Assembly: GCA_018223385.1 (NCBI GenBank)
Contig: JAGTTR010000018.1
Location: 1 to 64,000, forward strand
Length of the DNA stretch: 64,000 nucleotides
Direction: 5' to 3'
Source: Oscillospiraceae bacterium Marseille-Q3528
Lineage (GTDB): Bacteria; Bacillota; Clostridia; Lachnospirales; Lachnospiraceae
The notes under the pieces: generated by a model
Told to the model about the DNA's origin: nothing
The model's database searches: none
Seen by the model: the letters and a program-made list of their open reading frames with translations, nothing else
Made by a program: the position numbers and the translations under genes
Shown here: piece by piece, positions 1 through 8,258 of the stretch
Numbering within the stretch: the stretch's first letter is position 1
Layout: the number at the start of each line of letters is the position of its first letter

Positions 1-2
1 TG

Positions 3-572
3 CCGATTGATGATTTAACTGCTTTAGGGCAAAAAATGCGAGAAGCCCGAAAGAATAAAGAACTGACACAACAGGAACTTTCTGATCTGAGCCATGTTTC
101 TGTAAAGCAAATCGCCAATATCGAAAAAGGGAAAATGAATCCTTCCTATTTGATTTTAAGAGCATTGGCAAAGGTCCTGCACATCTCTTTAGATACGCTT
201 ATAAATCCAGATGTTTCTCTGGAGGATGAGGGTGTCAATCAGATGAAAATGCTTTATTCCAGCTGTCCGCCAGAAATGCGTGACACCCTGCTGCATCACA
301 CCCAGGAAACGGTGAAAGAACTGACAGAGTTGTCCGAAAAATTTCATTCTGTGGCTGCGCGTTCTGCGAACGCTTTTGACCAGGACCAGCTTACCGCTGG
401 CCGTGGTCTTTTTCTTTTTCAACATCCTGTTCTACCTCCATTTTCAGCACTCGATCTACATTTGCCTTTGCCGTTAAAAGCTCCCGCATTTCCTCACGGG
501 AACGCCGGTACTCGGCATAAGTCTTTTTCTTTTCTTCCAGCAATTTCGCGTACTCCGTCTGCAACTCTTTGA
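3..572 (+). CDS. XRE-family helix-turn-helix regulator, 5' end outside window, anomalous 3' end
   Basis: The reading frame is open from base 3, so the gene starts upstream of the window. Residues following MREARKNKELTQQELSD form a classic XRE/Cro DNA-binding domain with the TQQELS and VKQIANIEKGK helices. About 55 residues after it look like the usual C-terminal tail of small mobile-element regulators. From about base 391 the frame runs antisense through the convergent relaxase gene, and this last 60 residues is proline- and leucine-rich and does not look like protein. The natural stop has therefore probably been lost and the protein is a recombinant end. Such regulators usually repress transfer or excision genes; which gene this one controls cannot be seen. 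Confidence 0.6.
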   Translation, partial: PIDDLTALGQKMREARKNKELTQQELSDLSHVSVKQIANIEKGKMNPSYLILRALAKVLHISLDTLINPDVSLEDEGVNQMKMLYSSCPPEMRDTLLHHTQETVKELTELSEKFHSVAARSANAFDQDQLTAGRGLFLFQHPVLPPFSALDLHLPLPLKAPAFPHGNAGTRHKSFSFLPAISRTPSATL

Positions 573-1683
573 CCTTGAGAAGCTTCTTGACTCCCATCTC
601 ATCAAAGGCATTCTTAGCAGCCTGGTGGAGCAGAATTTCTTCCTCATGTTCCTCCCGGAATTTCTTAGAGTATCCCGCCTTGCGGTATGCCACATAGATC
701 TCACGGGTCTTGGCATAATTTACGATGTGAGTACGCAGAACAGCGATCTCTGCCATGCGCTTTTCAGCCGCTTTGATCTGCGCCGAAAGATCATTGTGAT
801 GTGCCGTGGTAGCCGCAGCCTTTTCTTCCAAAACCGCATACTCCAGCAGATTGATCTTCGGCGGCTCTGCCTGTGTGACTGTTTTCTTTCGCGGGGTATG
901 TGCTTTCTTCCCTAAGAGAACTGCCCGCAAATCTTCCAATCCATATCCTTCGCCCAGACTGTCCATGCGGGCGGCTTTCTCCCAACCAGAAAGTTTCAGT
1001 CGATACGATTTTCCGCGCTTTGAGACTTCACAACCATATTCTCGCAACAGCTTCAGCAGTTCTTCAAAGTCAGCAGGACTTTGTGATAATGCGTTGTCAA
1101 TCGCCACACGAAGCAGCTCTCGGTGAGATGGCTTTGCCTGATCGCCCAGCCATTTGTTATAGCTCTTTCCGTGAAGTTTCGGATTCTCTACAATCGACAG
1201 GCCATTCTCAATACAAATGGTATCATTCAACCGGCGAACTGCTCTGGTACTGCCCCAAAAGTTTCGGAACTTCCGGTCATATTCTAAGCTGACCGATGAC
1301 CAGATAATGTGATTATGAATGTGCGACTTGTCTATGTGAGTGCAGACCACAAAGGCATGATTGCCTTTAGTAAAACGCTTTGCAAATTCTACGCCCAGCC
1401 GGTTTGCTTCTTCCGGGGTAATCTCACCAGGGCGGAAGGACTGGCGCACATGATAGGCAATCACATCATCTGTACCACGCACTCGTCCGGTAGCGGCAAT
1501 GTACTGCCGCTTTGCCAGAAGGAACTCCGCATCTGCAGTCCGGCTGTCACACGCATAGCCGGTAATGAGCCTGCCGTTATCTGTTTTCTTTGGATTGGCC
1601 ACATAGTCGATGATGTCACTGATCGCCCGACTCTCTGTGCGGCCTTTGCCGACATGAAGCGGCATGATTCTTGTAGTTGCCAT
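391..1683 (-). CDS. Relaxase / mobilization nuclease (MobA/MobL-VirD2-like)
   Basis: This 430-residue protein matches the relaxase family that nicks oriT and pilots the transferred strand. The N-terminal half carries the metal-binding histidine signature HIDKSHIHNH and an early tyrosine-containing segment (IIDYVANP). The C-terminal third is charged and helical, likely a coiled coil. I start it at the ATG at 1683 rather than the upstream ATG at 1704 because AGAGGAGG stands 9-10 bases before it. No mobC-like gene lies upstream; a divergent AlbA-type gene is there instead, so the mobilization module is incomplete. Its 3' end overlaps the convergent XRE frame by 182 bp. It lies outside the rpsI-bounded interval, so it belongs to a neighbouring element. 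Confidence 0.85.
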   Translation of the reverse strand: MATTRIMPLHVGKGRTESRAISDIIDYVANPKKTDNGRLITGYACDSRTADAEFLLAKRQYIAATGRVRGTDDVIAYHVRQSFRPGEITPEEANRLGVEFAKRFTKGNHAFVVCTHIDKSHIHNHIIWSSVSLEYDRKFRNFWGSTRAVRRLNDTICIENGLSIVENPKLHGKSYNKWLGDQAKPSHRELLRVAIDNALSQSPADFEELLKLLREYGCEVSKRGKSYRLKLSGWEKAARMDSLGEGYGLEDLRAVLLGKKAHTPRKKTVTQAEPPKINLLEYAVLEEKAAATTAHHNDLSAQIKAAEKRMAEIAVLRTHIVNYAKTREIYVAYRKAGYSKKFREEHEEEILLHQAAKNAFDEMGVKKLLKVKELQTEYAKLLEEKKKTYAEYRRSREEMRELLTAKANVDRVLKMEVEQDVEKEKDHGQR

Positions 1684-1742
1684 AATAGAAGGTCCTCCTC
1701 TCATAAGTATTTTTGTTTTCGCTGAACTCTTTGCTTCTATCG

Positions 1743-1771
1743 TTGCAATAACTTTCTCCGCTGGGTATAAT
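1743..1771 (+). promoter_or_regulatory. Sigma-A-type promoter for the AlbA/HATPase gene
   Basis: TTGCAA at 1743-1748 and TATAAT at 1766-1771 are separated by exactly 17 bases. They lie 38 bases upstream of a strong ribosome binding site (AAAGGAGGG, 1795-1803) and the ATG at 1810. Confidence 0.75.
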
Positions 1772-1809
1772 AAAAAAGAATATTCTACAACCTCAAAGGA
1801 GGGATTTCT

Positions 1810-3222
1810 ATGATAGAACAGCTCATTGCTGAAGCAACCGAATGTGATTTCAAAGTTGCTCTCGAAACAAAAAAGCCAAAAAGCTGGTTAAAAAGTGTCA
1901 GTGCCTTTTCCAATGGAATCGGCGGCACTCTGTTTTTCGGAGTCTCCGATGACCGGGAGCCTATCGGCTTGTCCGATGTTCAAAAGGATGCTGAAGCGAT
2001 CAGCCGCTTAATCAAAGAACGTATCACACCATTACCTCAGTTTATCTTAAAACCATTACAGGAAGATGGTAAAAATCTATTAGCTCTGGAGGTTTCTCCC
2101 GGCCGTAGCACCCCATATTATTACAAGGCAGACGGCGTGATGGAGGCATATATCCGTGTTGGAAATGAAAGCGTAATTGCCCCTGATTACATTGTGAATG
2201 AATTGATCTTAAAGGGAACCAATCAGTCCTTTGATACCCTAACAACAGACGCGGTGAAAAAGGATTACAGCTTTACACTTCTGGAGGCAACCTATCTGGA
2301 ACGGACCGGTCTCCGCTTTGAGCCATCCGATTATGTTTCCTTTGGTTTAGCTGACAAAAATGGATTCCTGACCAATGCCGGAAAGCTCATGACTGATCAG
2401 CACACGGTTTATAACTCCCGTATGTTCTGTACCAGGTGGAACGGCTTAGAAAAGGGTTCTATCTTTGATGATGCTCTGGATGATAAGGAATACGAGGGGA
2501 ACCTGATTTATCTGCTGAAAAGCGGCAGTGAATTTATTCGCAATAATTCCAAAGTCCGTTTTGTCAAAGAAGCACAGTATCGGGTAGACAAGCCGGATTA
2601 TGCCAAGCGAGCTGTGACAGAGGCTCTTGTCAATGCGCTCATCCATCGTGATTACATTGTGCTTGGCAGCGAAGTTCACATTGATATGTTTGATGATCGA
2701 GTGGAAATCACATCTCCTGGCGGTATGTTTGGCGGCGGATCAATTCAGGAATACGATATTTACAGTATCCGTTCCATGCGGCGAAATCCTGTAATTGCTG
2801 ACCTGTTCCACCGCATGAAATACATGGAACGCCGTGGAAGTGGCCTACGCAAAATCGTCAGTGAAACCGAAAAACTGCCTGGATATACAGAGGCATATAA
2901 GCCTGAATTTTTCTCAACAGCGACAGATTTTAGAGTTATTTTGAAGAATGTAAATTATAACTTAGAGGGTGACACCCACCAAGTTATCCACCAAGTTACC
3001 CCCCAAGATTCTACGCTGTCAGCAGTATCTACACAAATTTTGGATTTCTGTATAGAACCAAAATCAAAGAAAGAACTTGCATCATATTGCGGCTTCAAAG
3101 ATTTAAGAAACTTCACTTTGAAGCATATCAATCCACTTTTAGAATCTGGACAATTAGAAATGACTATTCCAGATAAACCCAAAAGCCGTAATCAAAAGTA
3201 CATTACCGTCCGTACCGAATAA
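1810..3222 (+). CDS. AlbA_2 (Schlafen-like) domain ATP-binding protein with HATPase domain
   Basis: A 470-residue protein in three parts. Residues 1-120 form an AlbA_2/Schlafen-like domain (SAFSNGIGGTLFFGVSD). Residues about 260-370 form a GHKL-type ATP-binding domain (ALVNALIHRDY and EITSPGGMFGG). The C terminus is a winged helix. Proteins of this kind are often annotated as RecG-like or transcriptional regulators and are common cargo of clostridial mobile elements; their biochemical role is unsettled. The start is fixed by AAAGGAGGG seven bases before the ATG. A broken copy of its last half lies at 18388-18853. Confidence 0.8.
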   Translation: MIEQLIAEATECDFKVALETKKPKSWLKSVSAFSNGIGGTLFFGVSDDREPIGLSDVQKDAEAISRLIKERITPLPQFILKPLQEDGKNLLALEVSPGRSTPYYYKADGVMEAYIRVGNESVIAPDYIVNELILKGTNQSFDTLTTDAVKKDYSFTLLEATYLERTGLRFEPSDYVSFGLADKNGFLTNAGKLMTDQHTVYNSRMFCTRWNGLEKGSIFDDALDDKEYEGNLIYLLKSGSEFIRNNSKVRFVKEAQYRVDKPDYAKRAVTEALVNALIHRDYIVLGSEVHIDMFDDRVEITSPGGMFGGGSIQEYDIYSIRSMRRNPVIADLFHRMKYMERRGSGLRKIVSETEKLPGYTEAYKPEFFSTATDFRVILKNVNYNLEGDTHQVIHQVTPQDSTLSAVSTQILDFCIEPKSKKELASYCGFKDLRNFTLKHINPLLESGQLEMTIPDKPKSRNQKYITVRTE

Positions 3223-3229
3223 ACAATAA

Positions 3230-3255
3230 GGGGCTGTCTATTTCCCGACAGCCCC
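3230..3255 (+). terminator. Hairpin after the AlbA/HATPase gene
   Basis: GGGGCTGTC and GACAGCCCC pair across an 8-base loop, seven bases after the stop codon. The following bases are not T-rich, so termination is plausible but not certain. Confidence 0.5.
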
Positions 3256-3376
3256 CTGCATTAGAATCGTATTTAATTGTTCAGATTTGGTCAGATTATG
3301 CCAAACCCTCCAGCGAAAAATCCGGTGTCTGAGAGTGCCAAATCCCCCTCAAAAATACCCCCGAAATTGCTCTCTG

Positions 3377-3450
3377 GTTGTCCTATTTTTTAACCACTAA
3401 GGCCGTTTTTTGACCCCATTTTTGCCAGTTGTCCTATATTTAACCACTAA
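3377..3450 (+). repeat. Pair of direct repeats near the attachment site
   Basis: Two near-identical copies of a 23-24 base unit (3377-3400 and 3428-3450), each beginning GTTGTCCTAT and ending TTTAACCACTAA, lie 51 bases apart. They sit 130-200 bases from the rpsI-like core. Repeats of this size and distance are what arm-type integrase or excisionase sites look like; the role is inferred. The rest of the gene-free stretch 3256-3740 holds only these repeats, the hairpin at 3519, the att core and a GTAAACCCA motif. Confidence 0.5.
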
Positions 3451-3518
3451 AAATTGGGTGAAAACGGCTCTCGTTTGGTCAAATGAGGTTAAACTATATC
3501 AGCCCGTTTAGGTATAAG

Positions 3519-3552
3519 AAAACCCCGGAAAACCTTGATTTTCCGGGGTTTT
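3519..3552. terminator. Strong bidirectional hairpin beside the att core
   Basis: A near-perfect stem, AAAACCCCGG ... CCGGGGTTTT, with A-rich and T-rich flanks. It occupies the same position relative to the rpsI-like core as the hairpin at 58997-59033 does to true rpsI. It may be the displaced original rpsI terminator. Confidence 0.7.
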
Positions 3553-3581
3553 GTAAACCTTTTGATATAGTCTGAGCAGTC

Positions 3582-3631
3582 GATTATCTCTTGCTGAACT
3601 GAGGTGCGCGACGAGCTGCTTTGAGACCGTA
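3582..3631 (-). repeat. Attachment site: displaced copy of the rpsI 3' end
   Basis: These 50 bases match 59051-59100 at 47 positions. Read on the minus strand they encode the last residues of ribosomal protein S9 ([15 protein letters not shown]) followed by TAA. All three differences are synonymous. Upstream of the match the S9 reading frame is lost. This is the typical product of integration into the 3' end of a conserved gene: one side keeps the gene whole, the other keeps a short duplicate. Integrase genes begin 110 bases away. Confidence 0.85.
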
Positions 3632-3705
3632 CTCACCTATCCTTGGTCCAAAAAGTCCAGTACTCATGCGGGTTTTCGGGCTTCCCTCTCTCAGTTAACC
3701 CATAG

Positions 3706-3714
3706 GTAAACCCA
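3706..3714 (+). repeat. GTAAACCCA motif next to the first integrase
   Basis: The same motif occurs three times at the other end of the interval (58867, 58907 and 58918). Sharing by both ends suggests arm-type recombinase binding sites. The motif is short, so chance cannot be excluded. Confidence 0.4.
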
Positions 3715-3740
3715 CGAAATCGAGGAATTTTTGGTGCAAT

Positions 3741-4952
3741 TTAACGCAGCCCGAATGCAGCATTCACAACGCTACTTAATTCCTCAGGTTTATTATACTT
3801 GACTTTCGCATAGATGTCCATAGTCGTTTTGCTGTTCTCATGGCCTGCCAGATACTGCACCGTCTTAGGATCAACGCCTTTGTAAATCAGATTAGTGATG
3901 TAGGTGTGCCGCAGCATGTGCGGGGTCACCTTGAAGTCCATCGTATACACCAGCTTGGGATTATTCGGCTGATGCTCACCAAGCCTTGGCTTTATTCTAT
4001 GCTTGATGGACTGTCCATTTACATAGGTGTAATAACAGCGTTCTGCGGTAGAACGGACTGTTATGTACTTCCAGACCCTCACAAACTGTGTTTCCGTCAA
4101 AACAGTTCCCTTTGAATTGGAGATCACATATTCCGATTCTGATTTTTCCCTTTCTTCCTTGAGACAGGTTACCAGGCATTTGGGAATCGGAATATCTCGC
4201 TTCGCTGCCGGTGTCTTCAAAAGCGTGTTGACTACCGGCTCACCGCCTTCCACATGCCATGCACGCCTTACGGAAATGTACGGTGTTTTTTCATCCAGGA
4301 ATACGCAGTCCCATTTCAATCCAAGAATCTCTTCTCTACGCAATCCCGCGTACAAGCCAATCATCACGAAGACATACGGCGGAAGCTCACGAATGCTATC
4401 CAGCAAAATGGCAGTCTGTTCATCCGTCAAAGCCTCGCGCCGTTTCGCAGGCTTTCCGCCTCTTGCGCAAATCGTTTTGGATGGATTTTCTTTGATTACC
4501 TTGCTCTCTTCTGCCGAATTAAAAATGTTCTTAATCAGCATATTGAGCTGACCATACATTCCGGAAGAACCTTTTGATAACGGAACCATCAGCAACCGCA
4601 GGTCATCTGTGGTCACCTCGTCCATATACATCTGTCCAATCGGACCCACGATGTACCGATTCACCATCCGCGCATATCCTTCCAACGTATTGGTTCTTAC
4701 CGTTCCTGACCGCATCAGCAGCCATTTTTCGCAGTATTCCTCCACGGTCGGATTCTCTCTATGGAAAACCACTTCCGCGATTTTCTTCTGTGCATCTTCC
4801 ACCCGGTCATATAATTCTTCGCGTGTCAGCCCATAAATCGCCACTCTCTTTCCGTCTGCATCTGTAATCCGAGTGCGGTAATACTGTACCCCTTTCATCA
4901 TCACTGTTCCGTATTCCGGAAGTTCAGCAGGACGTTTTTTTCCTTTAGCCAT
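3741..4952 (-). CDS. int: Tyrosine recombinase / integrase (first copy)
   Basis: A 403-residue phage/ICE-type integrase. The N terminus holds an arm-binding-like domain, followed by a SAM-like core-binding domain (PTVEEYCEKWLLM) and the catalytic domain. Catalytic residues are visible: Arg in YAGLRREE, His-x-x-Arg in TPHMLRHTY, His in LAGHENSKTT and the nucleophile Tyr in MDIYAKV. It is transcribed toward the att core 110 bases downstream. It is a clear paralogue of the neighbouring integrase (5102-6310), separated from it by a terminator, so the two are not one transcript. It most likely catalyses integration at rpsI. Confidence 0.93.
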   Translation of the reverse strand: MAKGKKRPAELPEYGTVMMKGVQYYRTRITDADGKRVAIYGLTREELYDRVEDAQKKIAEVVFHRENPTVEEYCEKWLLMRSGTVRTNTLEGYARMVNRYIVGPIGQMYMDEVTTDDLRLLMVPLSKGSSGMYGQLNMLIKNIFNSAEESKVIKENPSKTICARGGKPAKRREALTDEQTAILLDSIRELPPYVFVMIGLYAGLRREEILGLKWDCVFLDEKTPYISVRRAWHVEGGEPVVNTLLKTPAAKRDIPIPKCLVTCLKEEREKSESEYVISNSKGTVLTETQFVRVWKYITVRSTAERCYYTYVNGQSIKHRIKPRLGEHQPNNPKLVYTMDFKVTPHMLRHTYITNLIYKGVDPKTVQYLAGHENSKTTMDIYAKVKYNKPEELSSVVNAAFGLR

Positions 4953-5052
4953 GTGTTCTCCTCCTATCGTCTATCTTCATACATTGTGTGTTGTCACTTT
5001 TATTATCATGGCGTACAACACTTCCTTCAAGGATGTCGAATGTATGTAAAAA

Positions 5053-5080
5053 GGGCAGGGATTTTTGACCATCCCTGCCC
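5053..5080 (-). terminator. Rho-independent terminator after the second integrase
   Basis: GGGCAGGGAT pairs with ATCCCTGCCC across an 8-base loop. On the minus strand the stem is followed by TTTTT. It separates the two integrase transcripts. Confidence 0.8.
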
Positions 5081-5101
5081 CAAGTCTTTTCTGATTTACT
5101 C

Positions 5102-6310
5102 TTAATCCCACGATGCAAAAGCATCTTCCAGCACTCCTGCGAGCTGCTCTGGGCGATTATATTTCACCTTGGCGTAAATATCCATGGTGATCTTGCTGCT
5201 TTCATGACCGGCAAGATACTGAACTGTCTTCGGATCAACCGAAGCATGAATCAGATTCGTAATATAGGTGTGCCGCAGTTGATGCGGAGTCACCTCAAAG
5301 TCCAGACTATAAACCACATTTCCATTGTGTGCCGCCTTTTGCCCCAGAACCGGCTTCACCGTATGCTTTACCCTCTTGCCATCTTCATAGCGGTAATAGC
5401 AGCGTTCCTTGGTGGTACGGGTTACGATATATTGCCATAATCTCTTGAACTGCGTATAGGACAAAGGGTCTCCATCCCGGTTTGCAACCACATAATCTGA
5501 TGTCGATGTTTTCTTTGCCTCTTTCAGACATTCCAGAAGATTGTCCGGCAGAGGGACATTCCGATGCGCTGCCTTTGTTTTCAGCTCTGACAAAATCACC
5601 GGACGATTATGCTCCGTATGCCAGGCTCTCCGAACGGTAAGGTACGGAGCCTCTTCATCAAGATACACCGAATCCCATTGAAGTCCGAGGATTTCTTCTC
5701 TCCGCAATCCTGCGTACAGCCCCAGCATCACAAACACATACGGCGGCAAGCCGTAAATGGCATCCAGCAGCTTATCCACCTGCTCATCCGTAAGCGGGAG
5801 GCGGTCCTTCTGGGGAATCCCGCCCACATTCTTCTTCAGATAGATGGTCGGATTCTCATCAATGATCTTACTCTCCATTGCTGCCGAAAAAATACACTTA
5901 TATATAACATTTACGGATTTGTACACAGATGCCGACTTTTTCGATGCCGCCAACAGTGCCAGGCGAATGTCATCCGCTGTTACATCTCCCATATGCATAT
6001 CACCCAAGGGCTTGATGATGTAGTTCTTCACTTTCGATGTATAGTCAATCAGCGTTGTCATCCTGATCTGTGCCGACTGCATCAGCAGCCATTTCTCGCA
6101 ATACTCTTCCACCGTGGGTGTACTCCGGCGATACGTCTTGTTCTCAATCTGCTGAATCGCTTCCTGTTCCTTCTGGTACAGTTCCTCTCTCGTTCTTGCA
6201 TATAAGGAAACCCGCCGTCCCTGCTGATCTGTTACACGGGTTCGATAATACTGCGTTCCCTTCATACTCACCGTACCATAATCGGGAAGCATCATTCTTC
6301 TTGCCGCCAT
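5102..6310 (-). CDS. int: Tyrosine recombinase / integrase (second copy)
   Basis: A 402-residue integrase with the same architecture as its neighbour, sharing long blocks such as PTVEEYCEKWLLM, LYAGLRREEILGL and DPKTVQYLAGHE. The catalytic Arg, His-x-x-Arg (TPHQLRHTY), His and Tyr (MDIYAKV) are all present, so it looks active. It follows the excisionase-like gene by about 70 bases. A decayed fragment at 18934-19025 is closer to this copy (it has KITMDIY) than to the first, showing that a relative of this element integrated here before. Either two elements have been stacked or one element carries two integrases. Confidence 0.93.
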   Translation of the reverse strand: MAARRMMLPDYGTVSMKGTQYYRTRVTDQQGRRVSLYARTREELYQKEQEAIQQIENKTYRRSTPTVEEYCEKWLLMQSAQIRMTTLIDYTSKVKNYIIKPLGDMHMGDVTADDIRLALLAASKKSASVYKSVNVIYKCIFSAAMESKIIDENPTIYLKKNVGGIPQKDRLPLTDEQVDKLLDAIYGLPPYVFVMLGLYAGLRREEILGLQWDSVYLDEEAPYLTVRRAWHTEHNRPVILSELKTKAAHRNVPLPDNLLECLKEAKKTSTSDYVVANRDGDPLSYTQFKRLWQYIVTRTTKERCYYRYEDGKRVKHTVKPVLGQKAAHNGNVVYSLDFEVTPHQLRHTYITNLIHASVDPKTVQYLAGHESSKITMDIYAKVKYNRPEQLAGVLEDAFASWD

Positions 6311-6381
6311 ATCATTACCTCCAATTCTGTTGATGCTTTCATTATTGCGGATTCATCGTCCATACTCAACGATGTCGATTT

Positions 6382-6612
6382 TCACCGCCGAAAGCTTCGA
6401 GGTTTGCGATATGTCGCAGCACGTTCCATCGGTTTTGCACGGTGCGTACATTTTGCAATGTACTCCTGAATCCCCACTTCCGTGAAATAAACGCAGCCGT
6501 TTTCCACATACTGAACATAGGAGATCAAACCGTCCGTTCTTGCAGCATCCAGTGTTTTTACGCTGATTCCCAGTATACTGGCTGCTTCCCTTCTTGTAAT
6601 CAGTTTATCCAT
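6382..6612 (-). CDS. Excisionase-like small helix-turn-helix protein
   Basis: About 76 residues beginning MDKLITRREAASILGIS, a MerR/excisionase-type winged helix (the helix-turn-helix is ITRREAASILGISVKTLD) followed by a beta-wing and a basic tail. The ATG at 6612 is chosen because its ATGGATAAA contains the TAA stop of the upstream mazF gene, an overlap that implies translational coupling. A longer start inside mazF (up to 6684) is possible but adds only basic residues. Proteins of this size just upstream of an integrase usually direct excision. Confidence 0.7.
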   Translation of the reverse strand: MDKLITRREAASILGISVKTLDAARTDGLISYVQYVENGCVYFTEVGIQEYIAKCTHRAKPMERAATYRKPRSFRR

Positions 6613-7027
6613 CGCCTTCTTCGCCATCCTTTCGGCATTTGCCCTGTCTTTTTTTCTCTGCCTGTTCCGGAATGTAATATCCAAGCTGAATCCTTACAGC
6701 TTCATCAATCCCACGCATCTGCCCCTTACTTACCCGCCCAAGATAGCGAATCACGCATACCTTGTCGCAGGTGTCGAGCTGTTCTGCCAATACCATAGAA
6801 GGTTTTGCCAGTCCCTTTGCTTTACGGAGAAAGAAATGCGTTGGCTGCTTTCGCTTCTTCTCAATTTTCGATGTCAGCGGAGCAATCGTGATCGTCGGCG
6901 CATAATAATTGCCGACATCGTTCTGAAGAACCACAACAGGACGAACACCGCCCTGCTTTGATCCGACCGGAACACCGAGATTGGCGAGATATAAATCACC
7001 TCGCCGATAAACCCAGTTTTCTTTCAT
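6605..7027 (-). CDS. mazF: MazF/PemK-family endoribonuclease toxin
   Basis: A 140-residue protein with the PemK/MazF hallmark RRGDLYLANLGVPVGSKQGG, followed by VRPVVVLQND and TITIAPLTS. The family cleaves single-stranded mRNA at short motifs. I start it at the ATG at 7027 (MKENWVYRRGD), preceded by a GGAGA-type site; the longer frame to 7096 adds unlikely residues. No mazE-like antitoxin is visible beside it. It overlaps the excisionase gene by 8 bases, making a mazF-xis-int transcription unit. The C-terminal 20 residues are charged and longer than in typical MazF. Confidence 0.85.
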   Translation of the reverse strand: MKENWVYRRGDLYLANLGVPVGSKQGGVRPVVVLQNDVGNYYAPTITIAPLTSKIEKKRKQPTHFFLRKAKGLAKPSMVLAEQLDTCDKVCVIRYLGRVSKGQMRGIDEAVRIQLGYYIPEQAEKKRQGKCRKDGEEGDG

Positions 7028-7676
7028 TTGCTGTTGTCTCCAATCTCCATACACTGATATGGATAAAGCCTGCCAGGTATCATGCTGATACAGCACCCAG
7101 CAGTGCTTTCTGAAAATATGGTTTCTCTGTACTTTTTCTTATCACCCCAGAGATGTAGGATTTCTCACAGGCGGCAGTGTGCTTCACTGCTCCATTGGAA
7201 TTTAACCATCCCGCCTTCCTTATGGCCGGACCGCGAATTACGGAAGTATCATTGTCCCTGTCTGGCTTTAGCACCGCCGCCGGTTGCAATCCGGCATTTG
7301 CTTCTGCGAAACCGCTATCGCCCCGATGGGCTTCATGGCGTGCAGTCGAAGGCTCGACCAAACAGGAATGTACCTGAAGAATGAGTATTCAGTTTTCAAG
7401 GGACATCCGGACTTTCGTCCTTACAAAGTAAGTTTAACAAGAATCCTCCGGTTTCGCGTTGGCCGCGTAGGCGCACTTTGGTTGTCCTTGCAGGACTACA
7501 TACGGTTTGTTTTGATTTTTTCAGTGTTCTATGCAGTCGGATTGGGGCAAAAAAAATACCTCGTTGGTTTCCCAACGAGGCATCGAAGACGATTCTATCC
7601 TGTTTTCTGTAAACTGGTACACGTTTATCTCCTGGTGACCATTTGAGTCACGGCTAATGTATCAAAAAAGCAACGC
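7028..7676. other. Gene-free stretch of unknown role
   Basis: No convincing gene is seen in these 650 bases. Short open frames exist on both strands but lack ribosome sites and recognisable domains. The stretch is moderately GC-rich and contains several short palindromic segments, for example around 7561-7580 where a motif close to AACGAGG recurs in inverted form. It could hold the mazF promoter or a structured RNA; neither can be shown here. Confidence 0.3.
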
Positions 7677-8035
7677 TCATCTCAGCAAATCAGACAATCT
7701 GTATTCTCCTTTGGGGATATTTGCTGTTCTGCGATACTCTTTTATGGCTTTCACCAAGAGCTGAGGATTACTGAAATACTGCTTCACAAAATCATACGAC
7801 TTCACATCATGCATCCGAAGATTTGTTTTACAAAATTCGTTTGGTTTTTTTCCAGAACGCTTAAACTGATCATATGCTCCTTCCGCATGAATAATCAGCA
7901 TTTCAATTTCTGGAGCAGTAATGACATTTACCACGTCAATTTTCTGCTCATATGCTTTACTCAATCGAAATTCCTCTCTGCGAGAATCCAAAATCCGTAT
8001 CACAGAAATCTGCTCATCGAATCCTTTCCGTAAGT
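7677..8035 (-). pseudogene. C-terminal fragment of an unrecognised protein
   Basis: The frame encodes about 118 residues but has no start codon with a ribosome site, and a stop codon (TAG) lies immediately upstream of the open part. It contains a well-formed globular segment (EIEMLIIHAEGAYDQF, then VKSYDFVKQYF and IKEYRR). It looks like the end of a larger protein whose front was lost at a junction near 8035. I do not recognise the family with confidence. Confidence 0.5.
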
Positions 8036-8049
8036 ACTATGCATAAAAG

Positions 8050-8078
8050 CACAGCCGCAGAGTACATCTGTGGCTGTG
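8050..8078. terminator. Bidirectional terminator hairpin
   Basis: CACAGCC and GGCTGTG form a stem extended by CAGA/TCTG, flanked by AAAA on the left and TTTT on the right. It lies in the gap between the GC-rich redox operon and the protein fragment and could stop transcription from either side. The rest of 8079-8258 shows no gene. Confidence 0.7.
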
Positions 8079-8258
8079 TTTTGTGTTCAGTTGCTCACTG
8101 TTGCGTGGACTGGATATGGAGAGACAACATATCTCCCGATCTTACATGGGTGATCTTATCTGCCATCACTCTGACAGTTTTCCTTGCAGATATGTCGGCA
8201 TCCCCACTGCTGTCGTATCCGGCCTGACCTTAAACATGGCTTTTTCAATCTATCTCCC

